The notes under the pieces: generated by a model
Told to the model about the DNA's origin: nothing
What the model saw: only the letters and a program-made list of their open reading frames with translations
Database searches by the model: none
Position numbers and translations under genes: made by a program
In this document: in pieces, positions 16,236 through 26,091 of the stretch
How the letters are laid out: every line of letters starts with the position of its first letter
Numbering within the stretch: the stretch's first letter is position 1
Assembly: GCF_913063105.1 (NCBI RefSeq)
Contig: NZ_CAJXYQ010000004.1
Span: 62,001-126,000 of the forward strand
Origin: an uncultured Draconibacterium sp.
Lineage (GTDB): Bacteria; Bacteroidota; Bacteroidia; Bacteroidales; Prolixibacteraceae
Direction: 5' to 3'
DNA: 64,000 nt

Positions 16236-18992
16236 TTAAAGGTTTCCGATATTTGTACGGCCTAAAACAATTCTTCCGCCTGTTTTATCTTCTTCTTCAT
16301 CGCAATCAATCAGCCTTCCGGCCGGATAAATTGTTGTTAATTCACTTATTACTTTTATAATTTCGTTAAGGCTCAGTTTATCTTGTGCCTGGTTTAAGTT
16401 TGTTTTTTTAAGCAAGAATGTTTTCCAGGCGTTTTCCAACTTCAAAATATCATTATCTTCCTCTTTTACTTTGTCTTTCCGGTTACCAATCCAACAAATA
16501 CGTGCAAGCACATGGGCCGGTAGTTCGCGCCGAATTTGTTCTTCCATAAAGTTTCTGAAATCGACATTGGCAAACCGGTAGGTCCAACCTGGCAGCACCA
16601 CGGTTACGCGGTACGAATATGGATCGATAGGCATACAGTCTTCATCTTTTTTGAAACAAATTGGCATAAACTGCTTTGTTAAACCTTGCAGGCTGGTTAC
16701 GTCGGGCCTGAGCAGAATATGTTCGATAATAAACATACCCTCTTCAGCAAAATCCTTACTTAAAAATCGTTGAATATCAAGCATGGCTTCTTTTAAATCC
16801 GGGGGCGAGTTGTAGTAAATAAATTGCCGGGCAATAATTCTATCGGTACTCTCGGGGTCAGCATTCAGGTTAATAATATTAAATGAGTATTTTCCCTGGT
16901 CGGACAATTGTACTTCAAAATTTCCAATTACCAACTGGTCAGTCAGCTCTTTTTCAAAACCTGCAATTATTTCTTCCGGAGTTGTTTCAAGAATTTTAAC
17001 TACCGCTTGGTAAAGTTCTTCCTCGGCATAGCGGGGTGCCGGGTAATCTTCGGTAGCCGACAGAATATGAATGCCATTTTGATTATTAATATGCCAACGG
17101 AATACATCTTTACCATCGGCATTGGTCAATTCATAAATCTCAACATAGGATTCTGACAAGTTTCTTCTGGAAAAATCTTTAATTCCGCATAAGCGAGCCA
17201 CTCTTTTTTGCAAGCCCGAAACATTGTGGGTATCCCATAAATGTTCGGGTAACTGGTGGTAGTAATTAAAAGCACTTCCGCGCCAGTTACTAATTCCTTT
17301 GTTCAAAATCTGGTTGCCATTTGCTTTTTCGCCATATTCCAATAAAAATTTTTGTTTAGCGTTTACCACAGCGCTGTCGGCATAACTGCCATAAAGTTGT
17401 TTCATTAAAAAAGCATAATCGGTAAATTTTTCGGCAAAACGCCCAAGCAGATGATCGAGAATTTGATTTTTACGGTTGATATTATCATCAAGCCCAGCTA
17501 AAATCTTTCTTGTCAATTCTTCGTCGTTTGCAGGGTAATCATTTACCAGGTCTGAGAAATCAAGAACATCGGTAACTACCTGAGTGAAATAGGTAGTTGC
17601 CAGGTTATTATCAACTGCTAACAAATTCTTTACCTGATTCAAGTGAGCAAAATAGCTTGCCAATACCTGGTCGAAAAATAAAAGGTAGCCCTGCAGCTGT
17701 TTTGCCTGTGCCTTTCGTTTAACCGTTGCTTGCGAAGTAAGTCCAGGTTCACCAATTCCGTATACCTCCGGAAAATGGTTCTGGATACTTGTTGTTTGTT
17801 TTACATCGGTAAAAGTTCCGGTTGGTATTTTTAAATGTCTATCTGCTTTTGCGGCCTGATTCGCTTCAAGCTTAGCGGCACGAATTTCCTGACGGAATTT
17901 TCTTACCAAAAGGCTGTTTACATTCAGTGGCAACACACCTTTTTTATAGCTAAAAGCGCTATCAGCGCAAAGTTTTGGCTTTTTGCCCTGCTCAACACAA
18001 ATCAACCATTCATTATTTTCATCTGACGCATTTTTGCAATCTTTTATACTAATTTCATGAATTACTTTTACACCGTCAATGGCCATAATCACTTGCATAA
18101 TATCAGATAGCCGTACCTGTTCGCGCAACTTTGCATTTTCCAGTTCCACGGTATCAATAAATCCGTTTTGCAATAGCGGCCCTTCAAAAATTTGCTCAGT
18201 ACCGTAGCCTTTTTTCAGCATTTGCTTTAAGGAATAATAGGTAATATCCGGCGAAAAATAATTGTCTATGGCTTCAAGCACCCGGGCATGCACCATTTCT
18301 TCGTTAGCATCAGGCTCAACCTCAATGTTTGCACAAACCGCTATGGCATGGGTTTGCACTTCTTCAATTTTTACCAGGTCCTCACAAAGGTTTCGGTTGC
18401 GATGATAAATCGCAAAAATTTCATTTTTTATGCGTTCAATTTCACCCTTTTTATCACCTGGGGTAGGAAATTTATCCTCATCCGGTTCATCAAAATCAAC
18501 AATAAGTTTATAGAGTCCATTCAACAAAAAGCTGGTTTTATCATCCGCGTCAATGGCATCAAAATCACCTTCATCATACGAAAGTTGTTTGTGTTTTAAA
18601 TTGGCAAAAACGGTTTTATTAAAAGGCTGCAACCAACAGTTTTTAACACCGTCAATATCGATAAAATGTTTACGATAATCGGCTTCTGTCACCGGTTTGG
18701 AAGGTAATATTTCAGTGGCATCAAAAAACTGTTCTTTAAACGAAGTAGTTTGATCTGCCGGGGCAAGCAAGGTCTCAAGCGGCATTGATATTCGGGCACC
18801 AAGGTCGGTAATGGCGTAGCAAAGCAACTCTAAAATTGTAATTCCGGGGTCGTGCGAATTATAATCTGTCCAGATATTTCCGGACAGTTGTTCAATATAT
18901 TCTTGTCCTCGTTGGCGCAACCAATGATAATCCAAATCATTTTCGGTTGATACGTTTTTTGGAATGGTAATATGCTTGTCTATTTCTGACAT
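16236..18992 (-). CDS. eCIS baseplate protein (Afp12 type)
   Basis: The 918-aa product carries the Afp12-like opening YNSHDPGITILELLCYAITDLG (read across residues 43-65), the best-conserved block of this second large baseplate wedge protein. Other marks are LLFFDQVLASYFAHLNQVKNLL in the middle and the C-terminal YRVTVVLPGWTYRFAN with RRELPAHVLARICWI, which resemble baseplate J-type ends. Its ATG overlaps the end of the preceding baseplate gene by 13 bp, so the two are translationally coupled and are expected to form the wedge heterodimers together. Confidence 0.82.
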   Translation of the reverse strand: MSEIDKHITIPKNVSTENDLDYHWLRQRGQEYIEQLSGNIWTDYNSHDPGITILELLCYAITDLGARISMPLETLLAPADQTTSFKEQFFDATEILPSKPVTEADYRKHFIDIDGVKNCWLQPFNKTVFANLKHKQLSYDEGDFDAIDADDKTSFLLNGLYKLIVDFDEPDEDKFPTPGDKKGEIERIKNEIFAIYHRNRNLCEDLVKIEEVQTHAIAVCANIEVEPDANEEMVHARVLEAIDNYFSPDITYYSLKQMLKKGYGTEQIFEGPLLQNGFIDTVELENAKLREQVRLSDIMQVIMAIDGVKVIHEISIKDCKNASDENNEWLICVEQGKKPKLCADSAFSYKKGVLPLNVNSLLVRKFRQEIRAAKLEANQAAKADRHLKIPTGTFTDVKQTTSIQNHFPEVYGIGEPGLTSQATVKRKAQAKQLQGYLLFFDQVLASYFAHLNQVKNLLAVDNNLATTYFTQVVTDVLDFSDLVNDYPANDEELTRKILAGLDDNINRKNQILDHLLGRFAEKFTDYAFLMKQLYGSYADSAVVNAKQKFLLEYGEKANGNQILNKGISNWRGSAFNYYHQLPEHLWDTHNVSGLQKRVARLCGIKDFSRRNLSESYVEIYELTNADGKDVFRWHINNQNGIHILSATEDYPAPRYAEEELYQAVVKILETTPEEIIAGFEKELTDQLVIGNFEVQLSDQGKYSFNIINLNADPESTDRIIARQFIYYNSPPDLKEAMLDIQRFLSKDFAEEGMFIIEHILLRPDVTSLQGLTKQFMPICFKKDEDCMPIDPYSYRVTVVLPGWTYRFANVDFRNFMEEQIRRELPAHVLARICWIGNRKDKVKEEDNDILKLENAWKTFLLKKTNLNQAQDKLSLNEIIKVISELTTIYPAGRLIDCDEEEDKTGGRIVLGRTNIGNL

Positions 18993-21900
18993 GTTTCGGC
19001 AGGTTTAATTGTTAGATTACTACAGGTATCTTCGGCAGTATCAACCTGGTGCTCTTTTGACGAGACCAGAATGGACAACGGGTATGCAGGCACTACATTA
19101 ACAACTTCCTTTTCAGGCAAATCATCCATCTTTTGCCACAATTTAAGGTGAGTTACAAAATCAATATATGATAGATTTTCAATGAAATTAACCACTATAC
19201 TTTTGTGCAAGGTTTGCCCAAAACGCAATTCGCCGCCCGAATCGAATGCCCAGGGTGAAAGCAAAGCAGTAAGATCGTTTTTCAGTTTGTTTTTATAAAA
19301 ACTTTCATCAAAACCTTCATTAAATTTCACTTTTACGTCTATTCTAACTTCTTCGTAATTGGGATTTACAACCTGCACATTAACCAAGGGTGCACTAAGT
19401 TGAGTAATATACTGTCGAATTTCGTTAAGCAACGCTCTGCTTACGCGTGGTTGATAAATATCAAACACATTTCTGTTTACGATATCAGGCACTACCACCA
19501 GGCATACGTTACCCGGCTTCAGGTATTTAACTAACTGAACTCCATTTTCTACTCCGGTGTAAGTATGGCTTAAACACTTTACTTTATGAATTTGAGGAAA
19601 TTGTTGTAGTACCAGGTGCTCGTAATCCCAAATGGTAATGGCTCTGTTTTTGTGCCTAAGCCGCTCGCTCACCCGTTGGTAATAGCCTGCATCAGTTTCG
19701 TGGGCTTTACCTCCAAACGAGTTAAATGGCTGATTTACTGATTTAACACGGGCATTACGTTTAATTAATTTTGAAATTGTACCGGCTTCCAATCCATTTT
19801 GTAAATGCGACAACTTGTTGTTATTATCCGTAAAAGCAGCTTCGCAAGCCTGGGCATAAACTCCAATTACCTTTGCAACAGCATTATACGATTTATGAAT
19901 TCGAGCTCTAATCCAGCTAAACCCTACGGGTAAAAGAGTGTTTTTTTCGCTCGTTTCATTTGGCAAAATAAATTTTAAGATACCCGATTTAAGCAAATTA
20001 TCGGTGTTGTTGCTTATAATATTGTTTGTTGATAAAGCTTTCCATTCGTTGTTACTAAGTACCCACCACTCTACCTTTTGATTGCCCTCAAAAGAATCAG
20101 CCAGTGGGTCTTCACTTCCTTCCAAAACCTGAAAAAGCAGCGAAACGGTTTGTCCGGCCTTGGCATTTTCAAGACCGATATACATTTCACCTCCCATACA
20201 CAGAACGGGCATTAGTTGAATTTTCACGGCATCCTCTCGGTTTATAAAATCATTCTTCAACTTTGCCGTTATCGATTCTGTTTTTTGACCAAATGGATAT
20301 TCATGAAAAAGTGTTATTTCATTTCTGGAGTAATAATTTTTATTTGAAAGTTCGACAACAGTTTTTGCTGATGCACTGTAATCCAGCGTAATAGCTTCAA
20401 CAAAAGGCGTATAAGGCTCGTTCGGAATGAGCGCATTCTCTTCCTCACTGCTCATTGCCAATGCATAAATGCGGGGGTACATATTATGCCAAAAATGTTC
20501 GTTAAGCGAAAGTCTTAAGGGACCTGATTTTAGATAATCAGCTGAAGAATTTTCTACCTCCAGATTAAGGTAAAATAATCCGTCGCTTTGCTTATTAAAA
20601 AGCGTAACTCCATCCTTCACGGCCAACCAATCCTCGCGTTCTTTAAGTTCAACCTTACTTGTAAAATACGCATCGTTTTCCACAATCAGGTTTGAGGGAT
20701 CGGTATTAATTTGCCAGTTAAAAGTAGTATCCGCATTTAACATTAATTGCTCAATGGTTCTATCATCAAGCGTGGTGCGCTTTTTTTCAAGTATTTCTTT
20801 GGCTTTGTAGGCGCGAGTTTTAGTCGTAGCTTTTAAAGTCCCATCAAAAACGAGGTATTTTCCAATTCCATTCAGGTAGTCGTTTGCAGAAACCTGGTTA
20901 GCAAAATCATTTCGATAAGCATAATACCAGGTTTTAAAGTCATCAGGGGTATTTTTCCATTCGATATTTACTTGAAGTTTTTCCCAGTTTTTTTGATAAA
21001 CCTCAGGGCAATCAATATAAAACTTCGATTTTTTTACCGGCTGTGTACCAAATGGATAAAAAGGTTTATCGGATAATAAACTACCAATATCGTTTGATAG
21101 CTTAAGCTTACGGAATGCGCGCACATAAACACCGACAGAAAATTCGGTTAGCTCAGCAGATAATAATTTGCGGTATAGCCGATGTGCTTCTGAATTTTCG
21201 GTTTTTAACAATACTCGGCATACCGGGTTTGTGCCTTCAAAACTTTCGCCATATACTGCGCCATCATAGGCCACAATGGCATTTTCTTCTTTTGGGATGC
21301 GAAATGCCAATTTTAGCTGTTTCCTGTCTGTGCTTAATTCTGACGAATAAATTTGAATATCATTAGCATCGGAAATTGTTTCCATTGGTTGAAAAGGGCC
21401 AAGCCACCCTTTTTCACCTGACAGAAAAATTTCAATATTGTTTTCAATTTCGTTAAAAACAATAGTACTTTCTAATGCCCGGGCAAAAGTCATGCTTAAC
21501 TGCACATTACGTTCTCCTTCCTGTAATTCAAAAATGTTTCCGGAAAAGGCAAAACCTATTCTTGCATCGGGCAACTCGGGATATTCCCTCAAATCGGCTT
21601 TATTGCTTAATGGTGGTGTTTCGTAATAACCAAAAGGCCACCAGTTTATATCCTCATTTTCGAATTTGGCTCCCTGTCCATCATAAGAATTGGCAACACC
21701 GGCTGCTTTTATTTTTTCATTCTCATGGTCGTTGTAAACACTTTTGATGTGTGCTATTTTCACCTGGTTTGCAATAAAATCGGTGGTGGTTTTATAAACG
21801 CGCTTGTTTCCGTTGGCGTCCTTTCCTCCATCCAGGAGTGTACCGGGTTTAAGCTGTTCCTCAACAGCATTTTTAGCTAATTCAAAAAGCAAATACACCT

Positions 21901-22306
21901 TGTCTGGCTCTGCCTTCTTTTTTTGAATTTGAAGAATTTGTTCATAATAAAAATCGAGATGACGCTTTGTAAGTTTATTAAACCTGTTTTTTGTTGTATC
22001 TAAAAGTTTTATAAATGCTACAAATAGCGCCAGGTGCGGACTAACAGTCCCTCCGTTATCTGCTGAATTGAGGAATGACCGGATGTCTTTTTCAGCTTTA
22101 AAAAACGCCTGCCAATTTCCGTCGGCTGTTTCGTTATTTGTTGAACTAAAATAATTGACATGCTTGGCAAAGTTCCAGGCAAACAACATCCATTGCTTCA
22201 ATTCAAAATCATTTAGATTAAAGCTATTAGGGGCTAAGGCCTGGTTAAATCGTTTGGATTGTTCCGAGCCTTCGCGTTTTAACAGTATATCTTTTCCGCA
22301 GTTCAT
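18980..22306 (-). CDS. eCIS baseplate J-like wedge protein (Afp11 type)
   Basis: This 1108-aa protein is the larger baseplate wedge subunit. The C-terminal third is a gpJ-like domain: RLRHKNRAITIWDYEHLVLQ, FPQIHKVKCLSHT, PGNVCLVVVPD, PLVNVQVVNPNYEEVRIDVKV and DSGGELRFGQTLHKS. The first 750 residues are large beta-rich insertions that I do not recognise, making it longer than phage gpJ (about 300-400 aa), as is usual in Bacteroidota eCIS. It starts 14 bp after the gp25 stop and overlaps the Afp12-type gene. Confidence 0.87.
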   Translation of the reverse strand: MNCGKDILLKREGSEQSKRFNQALAPNSFNLNDFELKQWMLFAWNFAKHVNYFSSTNNETADGNWQAFFKAEKDIRSFLNSADNGGTVSPHLALFVAFIKLLDTTKNRFNKLTKRHLDFYYEQILQIQKKKAEPDKVYLLFELAKNAVEEQLKPGTLLDGGKDANGNKRVYKTTTDFIANQVKIAHIKSVYNDHENEKIKAAGVANSYDGQGAKFENEDINWWPFGYYETPPLSNKADLREYPELPDARIGFAFSGNIFELQEGERNVQLSMTFARALESTIVFNEIENNIEIFLSGEKGWLGPFQPMETISDANDIQIYSSELSTDRKQLKLAFRIPKEENAIVAYDGAVYGESFEGTNPVCRVLLKTENSEAHRLYRKLLSAELTEFSVGVYVRAFRKLKLSNDIGSLLSDKPFYPFGTQPVKKSKFYIDCPEVYQKNWEKLQVNIEWKNTPDDFKTWYYAYRNDFANQVSANDYLNGIGKYLVFDGTLKATTKTRAYKAKEILEKKRTTLDDRTIEQLMLNADTTFNWQINTDPSNLIVENDAYFTSKVELKEREDWLAVKDGVTLFNKQSDGLFYLNLEVENSSADYLKSGPLRLSLNEHFWHNMYPRIYALAMSSEEENALIPNEPYTPFVEAITLDYSASAKTVVELSNKNYYSRNEITLFHEYPFGQKTESITAKLKNDFINREDAVKIQLMPVLCMGGEMYIGLENAKAGQTVSLLFQVLEGSEDPLADSFEGNQKVEWWVLSNNEWKALSTNNIISNNTDNLLKSGILKFILPNETSEKNTLLPVGFSWIRARIHKSYNAVAKVIGVYAQACEAAFTDNNNKLSHLQNGLEAGTISKLIKRNARVKSVNQPFNSFGGKAHETDAGYYQRVSERLRHKNRAITIWDYEHLVLQQFPQIHKVKCLSHTYTGVENGVQLVKYLKPGNVCLVVVPDIVNRNVFDIYQPRVSRALLNEIRQYITQLSAPLVNVQVVNPNYEEVRIDVKVKFNEGFDESFYKNKLKNDLTALLSPWAFDSGGELRFGQTLHKSIVVNFIENLSYIDFVTHLKLWQKMDDLPEKEVVNVVPAYPLSILVSSKEHQVDTAEDTCSNLTIKPAETCQK

Positions 22307-22320
22307 TATTAACTTTTGTA

Positions 22321-22731
22321 TTAAATTTCTGTTCCTTCCTCGCGGTAAAACGGAAACACCATATTACGTCTTGAATTTGTTGTTCTAACGGTATAATTTA
22401 TACCAATTAGCACTTCGCCTCCCAACTGGCTGGCTTTGTCGATGGTAATTTTATTTACATCTATTCTTGGTTCGTGGTACAGAATAGCTGTTTTTATCAG
22501 ATCTGTTATGTAGGTTTTCAGCGTAAGGTTTAAGGGTTTAAATAAGAGCTCGTCGAGGTTGCAACCATATTCAGGCAACATTATACGTTCACCCAGGCGG
22601 GTTGACAGTAATATTTCCAGGCTGCTTTCAATATCTGCTTCGTCTTCCAGCATTTTAACACCGCCGGTTTGCTTGCTAAACTCGGGTGGAAATGCCCAAC
22701 CTCTTCCTAAAAATGAGTGATTCAATTTCAT
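22321..22731 (-). CDS. gp25-like baseplate wedge protein (GPW/gp25 family)
   Basis: A 136-aa lysozyme-like baseplate wedge subunit of the GPW/gp25 family. It shows SFLGRGWAFPPEF, then EDEADIESSLEILLSTRLGER and IMLPEYGCNLDELLF, the family's core. The ATG at 22731 is preceded by GGAGG, which sits inside the last codons of the PAAR gene; the longer reading from TTG 22743 is unlikely. In sheath-tube machines this protein ties the sheath initiator to the wedges. Confidence 0.93.
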   Translation of the reverse strand: MKLNHSFLGRGWAFPPEFSKQTGGVKMLEDEADIESSLEILLSTRLGERIMLPEYGCNLDELLFKPLNLTLKTYITDLIKTAILYHEPRIDVNKITIDKASQLGGEVLIGINYTVRTTNSRRNMVFPFYREEGTEI

Positions 22732-22732
22732 A

Positions 22733-23026
22733 CTAACCTCCAATATTTACAGTAAAACATCCGCTAACTATCGATCCTCCATGAGCAGTGGTATCGCCAA
22801 GCCTTGCAGCCGGCATACCTCCAATCATAACAGTTGCCGAGCCTTGCGCAATGGTATCAGGAGGTCCGGTACAGATTGCCATATCGCCAACCCGTGCAGC
22901 GGGTAATCCGCCAATATTTACATTTGCACAAGCCGGAGGTAAAATAGTTCCGCCCACATGAGGTACTCCGCCCGGATTTACCATGGGGCAGGTATGCATA
23001 TCGTTTATTCTTGCTGCTGGTGGCAT
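22733..23026 (-). CDS. PAAR-domain spike-tip protein
   Basis: The 97-aa product is a PAAR cone that caps the spike. Three repeats of the PAAR type are visible: PPAARINDMHTC, GGLPAARVGDMAIC and GGMPAARLGDTTAHGG, with His and Cys residues (His11, Cys13, His82, Cys89 region) placed to bind the usual tip metal. The gene starts one base after the VgrG-like stop and ends one base before the gp25 start. No extra C-terminal toxin domain is attached. Confidence 0.93.
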   Translation of the reverse strand: MPPAARINDMHTCPMVNPGGVPHVGGTILPPACANVNIGGLPAARVGDMAICTGPPDTIAQGSATVMIGGMPAARLGDTTAHGGSIVSGCFTVNIGG

Positions 23027-23027
23027 A

Positions 23028-24773
23028 TCAATTAATATTTACTAATGATCCTTTAATTTCTGTAATTGCCGAGGAGGATAGCTCGGAGCCGGCTGCTCCC
23101 TCTGCTTTAAAGTTTCCGTTTGCCTTTATTTCAATATTATTTGCTTCGAAGGAAATATCGCCTGATGCACTGATTTTAAAATCGGCATCTGTTTCCATAG
23201 AAATGCCTTCAGCGTTTAACACTATTTTGCTTCCGGCCTCATCTTCCACACATATGTTTCCGGCGTTATCGTCGATGGTAATTTTTTTCCCTGATGGCGT
23301 TTCAACATTCACAGATTCATTCTCATCGTTAAACATCAGTTTAATTCCACTTCGGGTTACAAATCCTTTCTCATGGTTTTCATCAGAAGGCTCTATTGGC
23401 GCAGGTTTGGCACTGCTGTTAAGCATTCCCAAAATAACGGGGGTAGCAGGATTGTCATTTATAAAACCTACAATTACTTCATCCTCCAGCTCGGGCCGAA
23501 AAAACGATCCTCGCCCTGCTCCTGCATCCAATGAGGCAATGCGCGCCCAAATTCCCTCTTCAATGTTATTTACCAGAGGAATGTTAACCTTTACGCGATA
23601 TTCGCCATCGGGGTCTTCTTCAAGTTGCGTTACTTTGGCCACCTGCAGTCCGTTTACGGCAGCCATTAATCCGGCAGCGGGTGCAGCATTTATGTCAACT
23701 GTTTCAGAAAACCATTTCGGGTTTATGCCAAATTGTGCATCGCAGGTCCAGTCTCCATCAGCAATCTGATGCTTAACCCCAGACACGTACACTTTTCCGT
23801 TAAACCGGTCGCCAACACCTGCCAACACAATAGTTGTATCGGGTTTTACATTGGCAACTCCCTGGAATTTAACCCTCCCCCGTATTTTTGCCAGTTGATT
23901 AAACATCTTTTTTGCATTGGCCCATGTCTGAGCCATTTCGCTGTTGCCAATACTGCCTTCTTTTAACTCCAATTTTTCCAACTCAATTACACCACTCAAT
24001 TCTTCGTTCGAAAGATTTCCGTTTAGCGTAATTGCTGTATTGTCGGCTGTGGCTTCGAGCACTTCCTGGTTGGCAGCATCCCAGCCAAATGAAGTAACCG
24101 TTTGGCATTGCTGTGTGGCATCAATTTCTGCATCTAAATCAAGAATCGTTGCACCAAAAACCAGCGAAAGCTGTTCATTTTGCTCGTAATCGGGAGTTTT
24201 AAATTTAAACTTCCCATCATCGGCAAAACAAACCTTACCGTTGGCCTGTGCACGGGTTACACAAAAATCCCAATCGCTAACATCAAACTGCACCAGTTGT
24301 TGCTGCACAACCGATGATGATTCAATTTCAACAGGAAAACCATAAGACCCGGCAATTTCTTCTATTGCATCACTATCCAGACTATCGTAAAAACAATTGC
24401 TTTTTCTGCCCACAGTCATTTTTACGGTTTCATCCTTGCATTCAACAATTAACAGCGCCCCAGTTGTTCTTATTTTTAAATTGTGCCTGAGAATAAGCCC
24501 TTTAAAAATTGTTTCATTTTGCGAATGGTAGCCCGCTTTTACCTCTACCGTGTTACCCGGAACAAAGGATTGCTGGTTGCTGAGGTTAAAATCCTGTTGT
24601 GCAGGATCGCCGTCGAGCAAAACAATTTTTGCCCACGGTATGCGATTTATTTCCTTTTCAACGGTAATGCTTAATATTTGATATTCCGATGATAATTCTT
24701 CACCGTTAACCAGTAAAGTAGTTGTTATCAGATCGGCTGATCGTTCTGTTGGTATTACTCTTCTTTCAGGCAT
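23028..24773 (-). CDS. VgrG/gp5-gp27-like spike protein (Afp8 type)
   Basis: The 581-aa central spike protein starts at ATG 24773; the TTG at 24779 is unlikely. The N-terminal 350 residues follow the gp27/gpD fold (PWAKIVLLDGDPA, FKGLILRHNLKI, FDVSDWDFCVTRAQANG). Residues about 375-460 form the gp5-type OB domain (YRVKVNIPLVN, GIWARIASLDAGAG, DEVIVGFINDNPATPVILG). The end consists of short hydrophilic repeats (IEIKANGNFKAEG) expected to build a triple-stranded beta-helix needle. It follows the LysM gene by 2 bp and precedes PAAR, the usual order. Confidence 0.95.
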   Translation of the reverse strand: MPERRVIPTERSADLITTTLLVNGEELSSEYQILSITVEKEINRIPWAKIVLLDGDPAQQDFNLSNQQSFVPGNTVEVKAGYHSQNETIFKGLILRHNLKIRTTGALLIVECKDETVKMTVGRKSNCFYDSLDSDAIEEIAGSYGFPVEIESSSVVQQQLVQFDVSDWDFCVTRAQANGKVCFADDGKFKFKTPDYEQNEQLSLVFGATILDLDAEIDATQQCQTVTSFGWDAANQEVLEATADNTAITLNGNLSNEELSGVIELEKLELKEGSIGNSEMAQTWANAKKMFNQLAKIRGRVKFQGVANVKPDTTIVLAGVGDRFNGKVYVSGVKHQIADGDWTCDAQFGINPKWFSETVDINAAPAAGLMAAVNGLQVAKVTQLEEDPDGEYRVKVNIPLVNNIEEGIWARIASLDAGAGRGSFFRPELEDEVIVGFINDNPATPVILGMLNSSAKPAPIEPSDENHEKGFVTRSGIKLMFNDENESVNVETPSGKKITIDDNAGNICVEDEAGSKIVLNAEGISMETDADFKISASGDISFEANNIEIKANGNFKAEGAAGSELSSSAITEIKGSLVNIN

Positions 24774-24775
24774 AA

Positions 24776-25492
24776 TCAATTTACTTTTTCAATAGGAGGA
24801 AAGAAAATTTTCTGCCCCTCGTTAAGTTTTCTGAAGTTGCTGATATTATTCACCTTAGCAACCTCGAGGTAATATTTAGAATCGCCATAAATACGATACG
24901 TCATTAAAGGCAGTGTGTCACCTTTCTTCACAACGCGAACATGAGTCAGATCAGGCGACGAGTTATTTTCCATGGCCACTCTGAGCTTATCCTCAACAAA
25001 ACCTTTAAATTTTGCAGTAGCGCTTGCTCTTAACGGTGTTCCATCGGGTTTAAAAAGTTTAAAAGAGATATCGAGTTCAGTTAAAACTCCTTTAAAAAGC
25101 AGTGCGCCCCAGCTAATTACGAGGTAATTAGGGCGATGCTCATCGCCGTTATAATCAAAAACAACGCGTTTAAAAAGCTCCACATCGTCGGCAATACCCA
25201 CACCTGTGTCAACCGATAAATAATCGTCGGTTGGGCCGGGTTGGCCATAGTTAATCAGTACTCCTGTACGATCGAATATAAACTCCAACTCTAAATCTTC
25301 AGGCGGAGTACGGTTGTAACGAGGAGAAGCAGCACTGGTACCAGAGGCCTGACGACGGTTTTGCTCAACTTTGTATTTTAAGTTGTATTTTTCGGGGTTT
25401 AGTAAAGTTATAAACTCGCCATTTGCAATTTCCGTTTGAAAGGTCTCATCTGAATAAGCCTTTATTTGCAATTTTGTTAATTCTCCGGGCAT
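24776..25492 (-). CDS. LysM-domain eCIS tube-spike adaptor (Afp7 type)
   Basis: A 238-aa protein joining the inner tube to the spike. The N-terminal part (FITLLNPEKYNLKYKV, ELEFIFDRTGVL, YLVISWGALLFKGVLTELDI) matches the CIS tube-adaptor family. The C-terminal 50 residues are a LysM motif (RVVKKGDTLPLMTYRIYGD, LNEGQKIFFPPI). In this family the LysM fold is used for protein-protein packing in the particle. It overlaps no gene but lies 1 bp after the DUF5908 stop. Confidence 0.94.
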   Translation of the reverse strand: MPGELTKLQIKAYSDETFQTEIANGEFITLLNPEKYNLKYKVEQNRRQASGTSAASPRYNRTPPEDLELEFIFDRTGVLINYGQPGPTDDYLSVDTGVGIADDVELFKRVVFDYNGDEHRPNYLVISWGALLFKGVLTELDISFKLFKPDGTPLRASATAKFKGFVEDKLRVAMENNSSPDLTHVRVVKKGDTLPLMTYRIYGDSKYYLEVAKVNNISNFRKLNEGQKIFFPPIEKVN

Positions 25493-25493
25493 A

Positions 25494-25655
25494 TTATCGT
25501 TCCTCTTTTCGTGCTATAATTTCCATCACCTGCTCCACACAAGCTTCAATAATTTGCTGTGTGTTACTTTCGTCGCCCTCGTTTGCCAGGGGCGGCTGGT
25601 TGGCCTTTTCGCCAACGTTTATTTTAATATGCAGTTCCTTAATTTCAATTGGCAT
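25494..25655 (-). CDS. DUF5908 mini-protein of the eCIS operon
   Basis: A short 53-aa ORF occupies the gap between the second tube gene and the LysM gene. It starts with ATG one base after the tube stop and ends one base before the next start. The product begins MPIEIKELHIKINV and ends IEACVEQVMEIIARKEER, which fits the DUF5908 family of small acidic/amphipathic proteins found at this place in Bacteroidota eCIS loci. Function is unknown; a chaperone or a small structural adaptor for tube or LysM protein would fit. Tight spacing on both sides argues that it is a real gene. Confidence 0.82.
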   Translation of the reverse strand: MPIEIKELHIKINVGEKANQPPLANEGDESNTQQIIEACVEQVMEIIARKEER

Positions 25656-25656
25656 A

Positions 25657-26088
25657 TTACATTACATTGAAATAGTTATAATTAAGTTCCAGTGTTTCGA
25701 TAACCAACTGGTTTTTTTCAGCATCAAAATCACTAATGCTCCATTTTACCGGATAAGCATGAACCACGTTCCAAGTCATTAATGGCTGATGCTCTTCGTT
25801 AAGCAGTTTAACAATCAGGTCGGTTGGTTCAAACTCAAAATTTTCGAGGGCATTGCGGCACCACCGAATTATTTCGGAGTCGACCAAAAGGCCGCGTTTT
25901 AATACCAGCTTTGGGTATTTCGAACGCACTGGAACTTTATGTTTAAATCGATTCTCGCCACCTTCAGCAATCTGTTCGGTTTCCATTTCAACACTCAACC
26001 CGGCAACCGATTGAAACGCATACTCGCCGGGAAAAGCATTAAACTCAACCTTAAAATGAAAGCCCAAAGGAGGATAGTAATCAGCCAT
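25657..26088 (-). CDS. eCIS inner tube protein 2 (phage tail tube / gp19 family)
   Basis: The second tube protein is 143 aa long. It has the conserved opening YYPPLGFHFKVEFNA, GEYAFQSVAGLSVEMETEQI, then LVLKRGLL and TWNVVHAYPVKWSISDF with the ending IETLELNYNYFNV. It is clearly related to, but diverged from, the first tube gene 3 bp upstream. In Afp-like particles one such copy forms most of the tube and others form the layer near the baseplate; I expect this copy to be the baseplate-near one because it lies next to the LysM adaptor. Confidence 0.93.
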   Translation of the reverse strand: MADYYPPLGFHFKVEFNAFPGEYAFQSVAGLSVEMETEQIAEGGENRFKHKVPVRSKYPKLVLKRGLLVDSEIIRWCRNALENFEFEPTDLIVKLLNEEHQPLMTWNVVHAYPVKWSISDFDAEKNQLVIETLELNYNYFNVM

Positions 26089-26091
26089 TTG

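Noticed and set aside
23011..23769. 252-aa open frame opposite the VgrG-like gene
   Set aside because: It is antisense to a certain gene, low in complexity (Ser/Pro-rich), has no family features and no promoter; it is a shadow of the coding strand.
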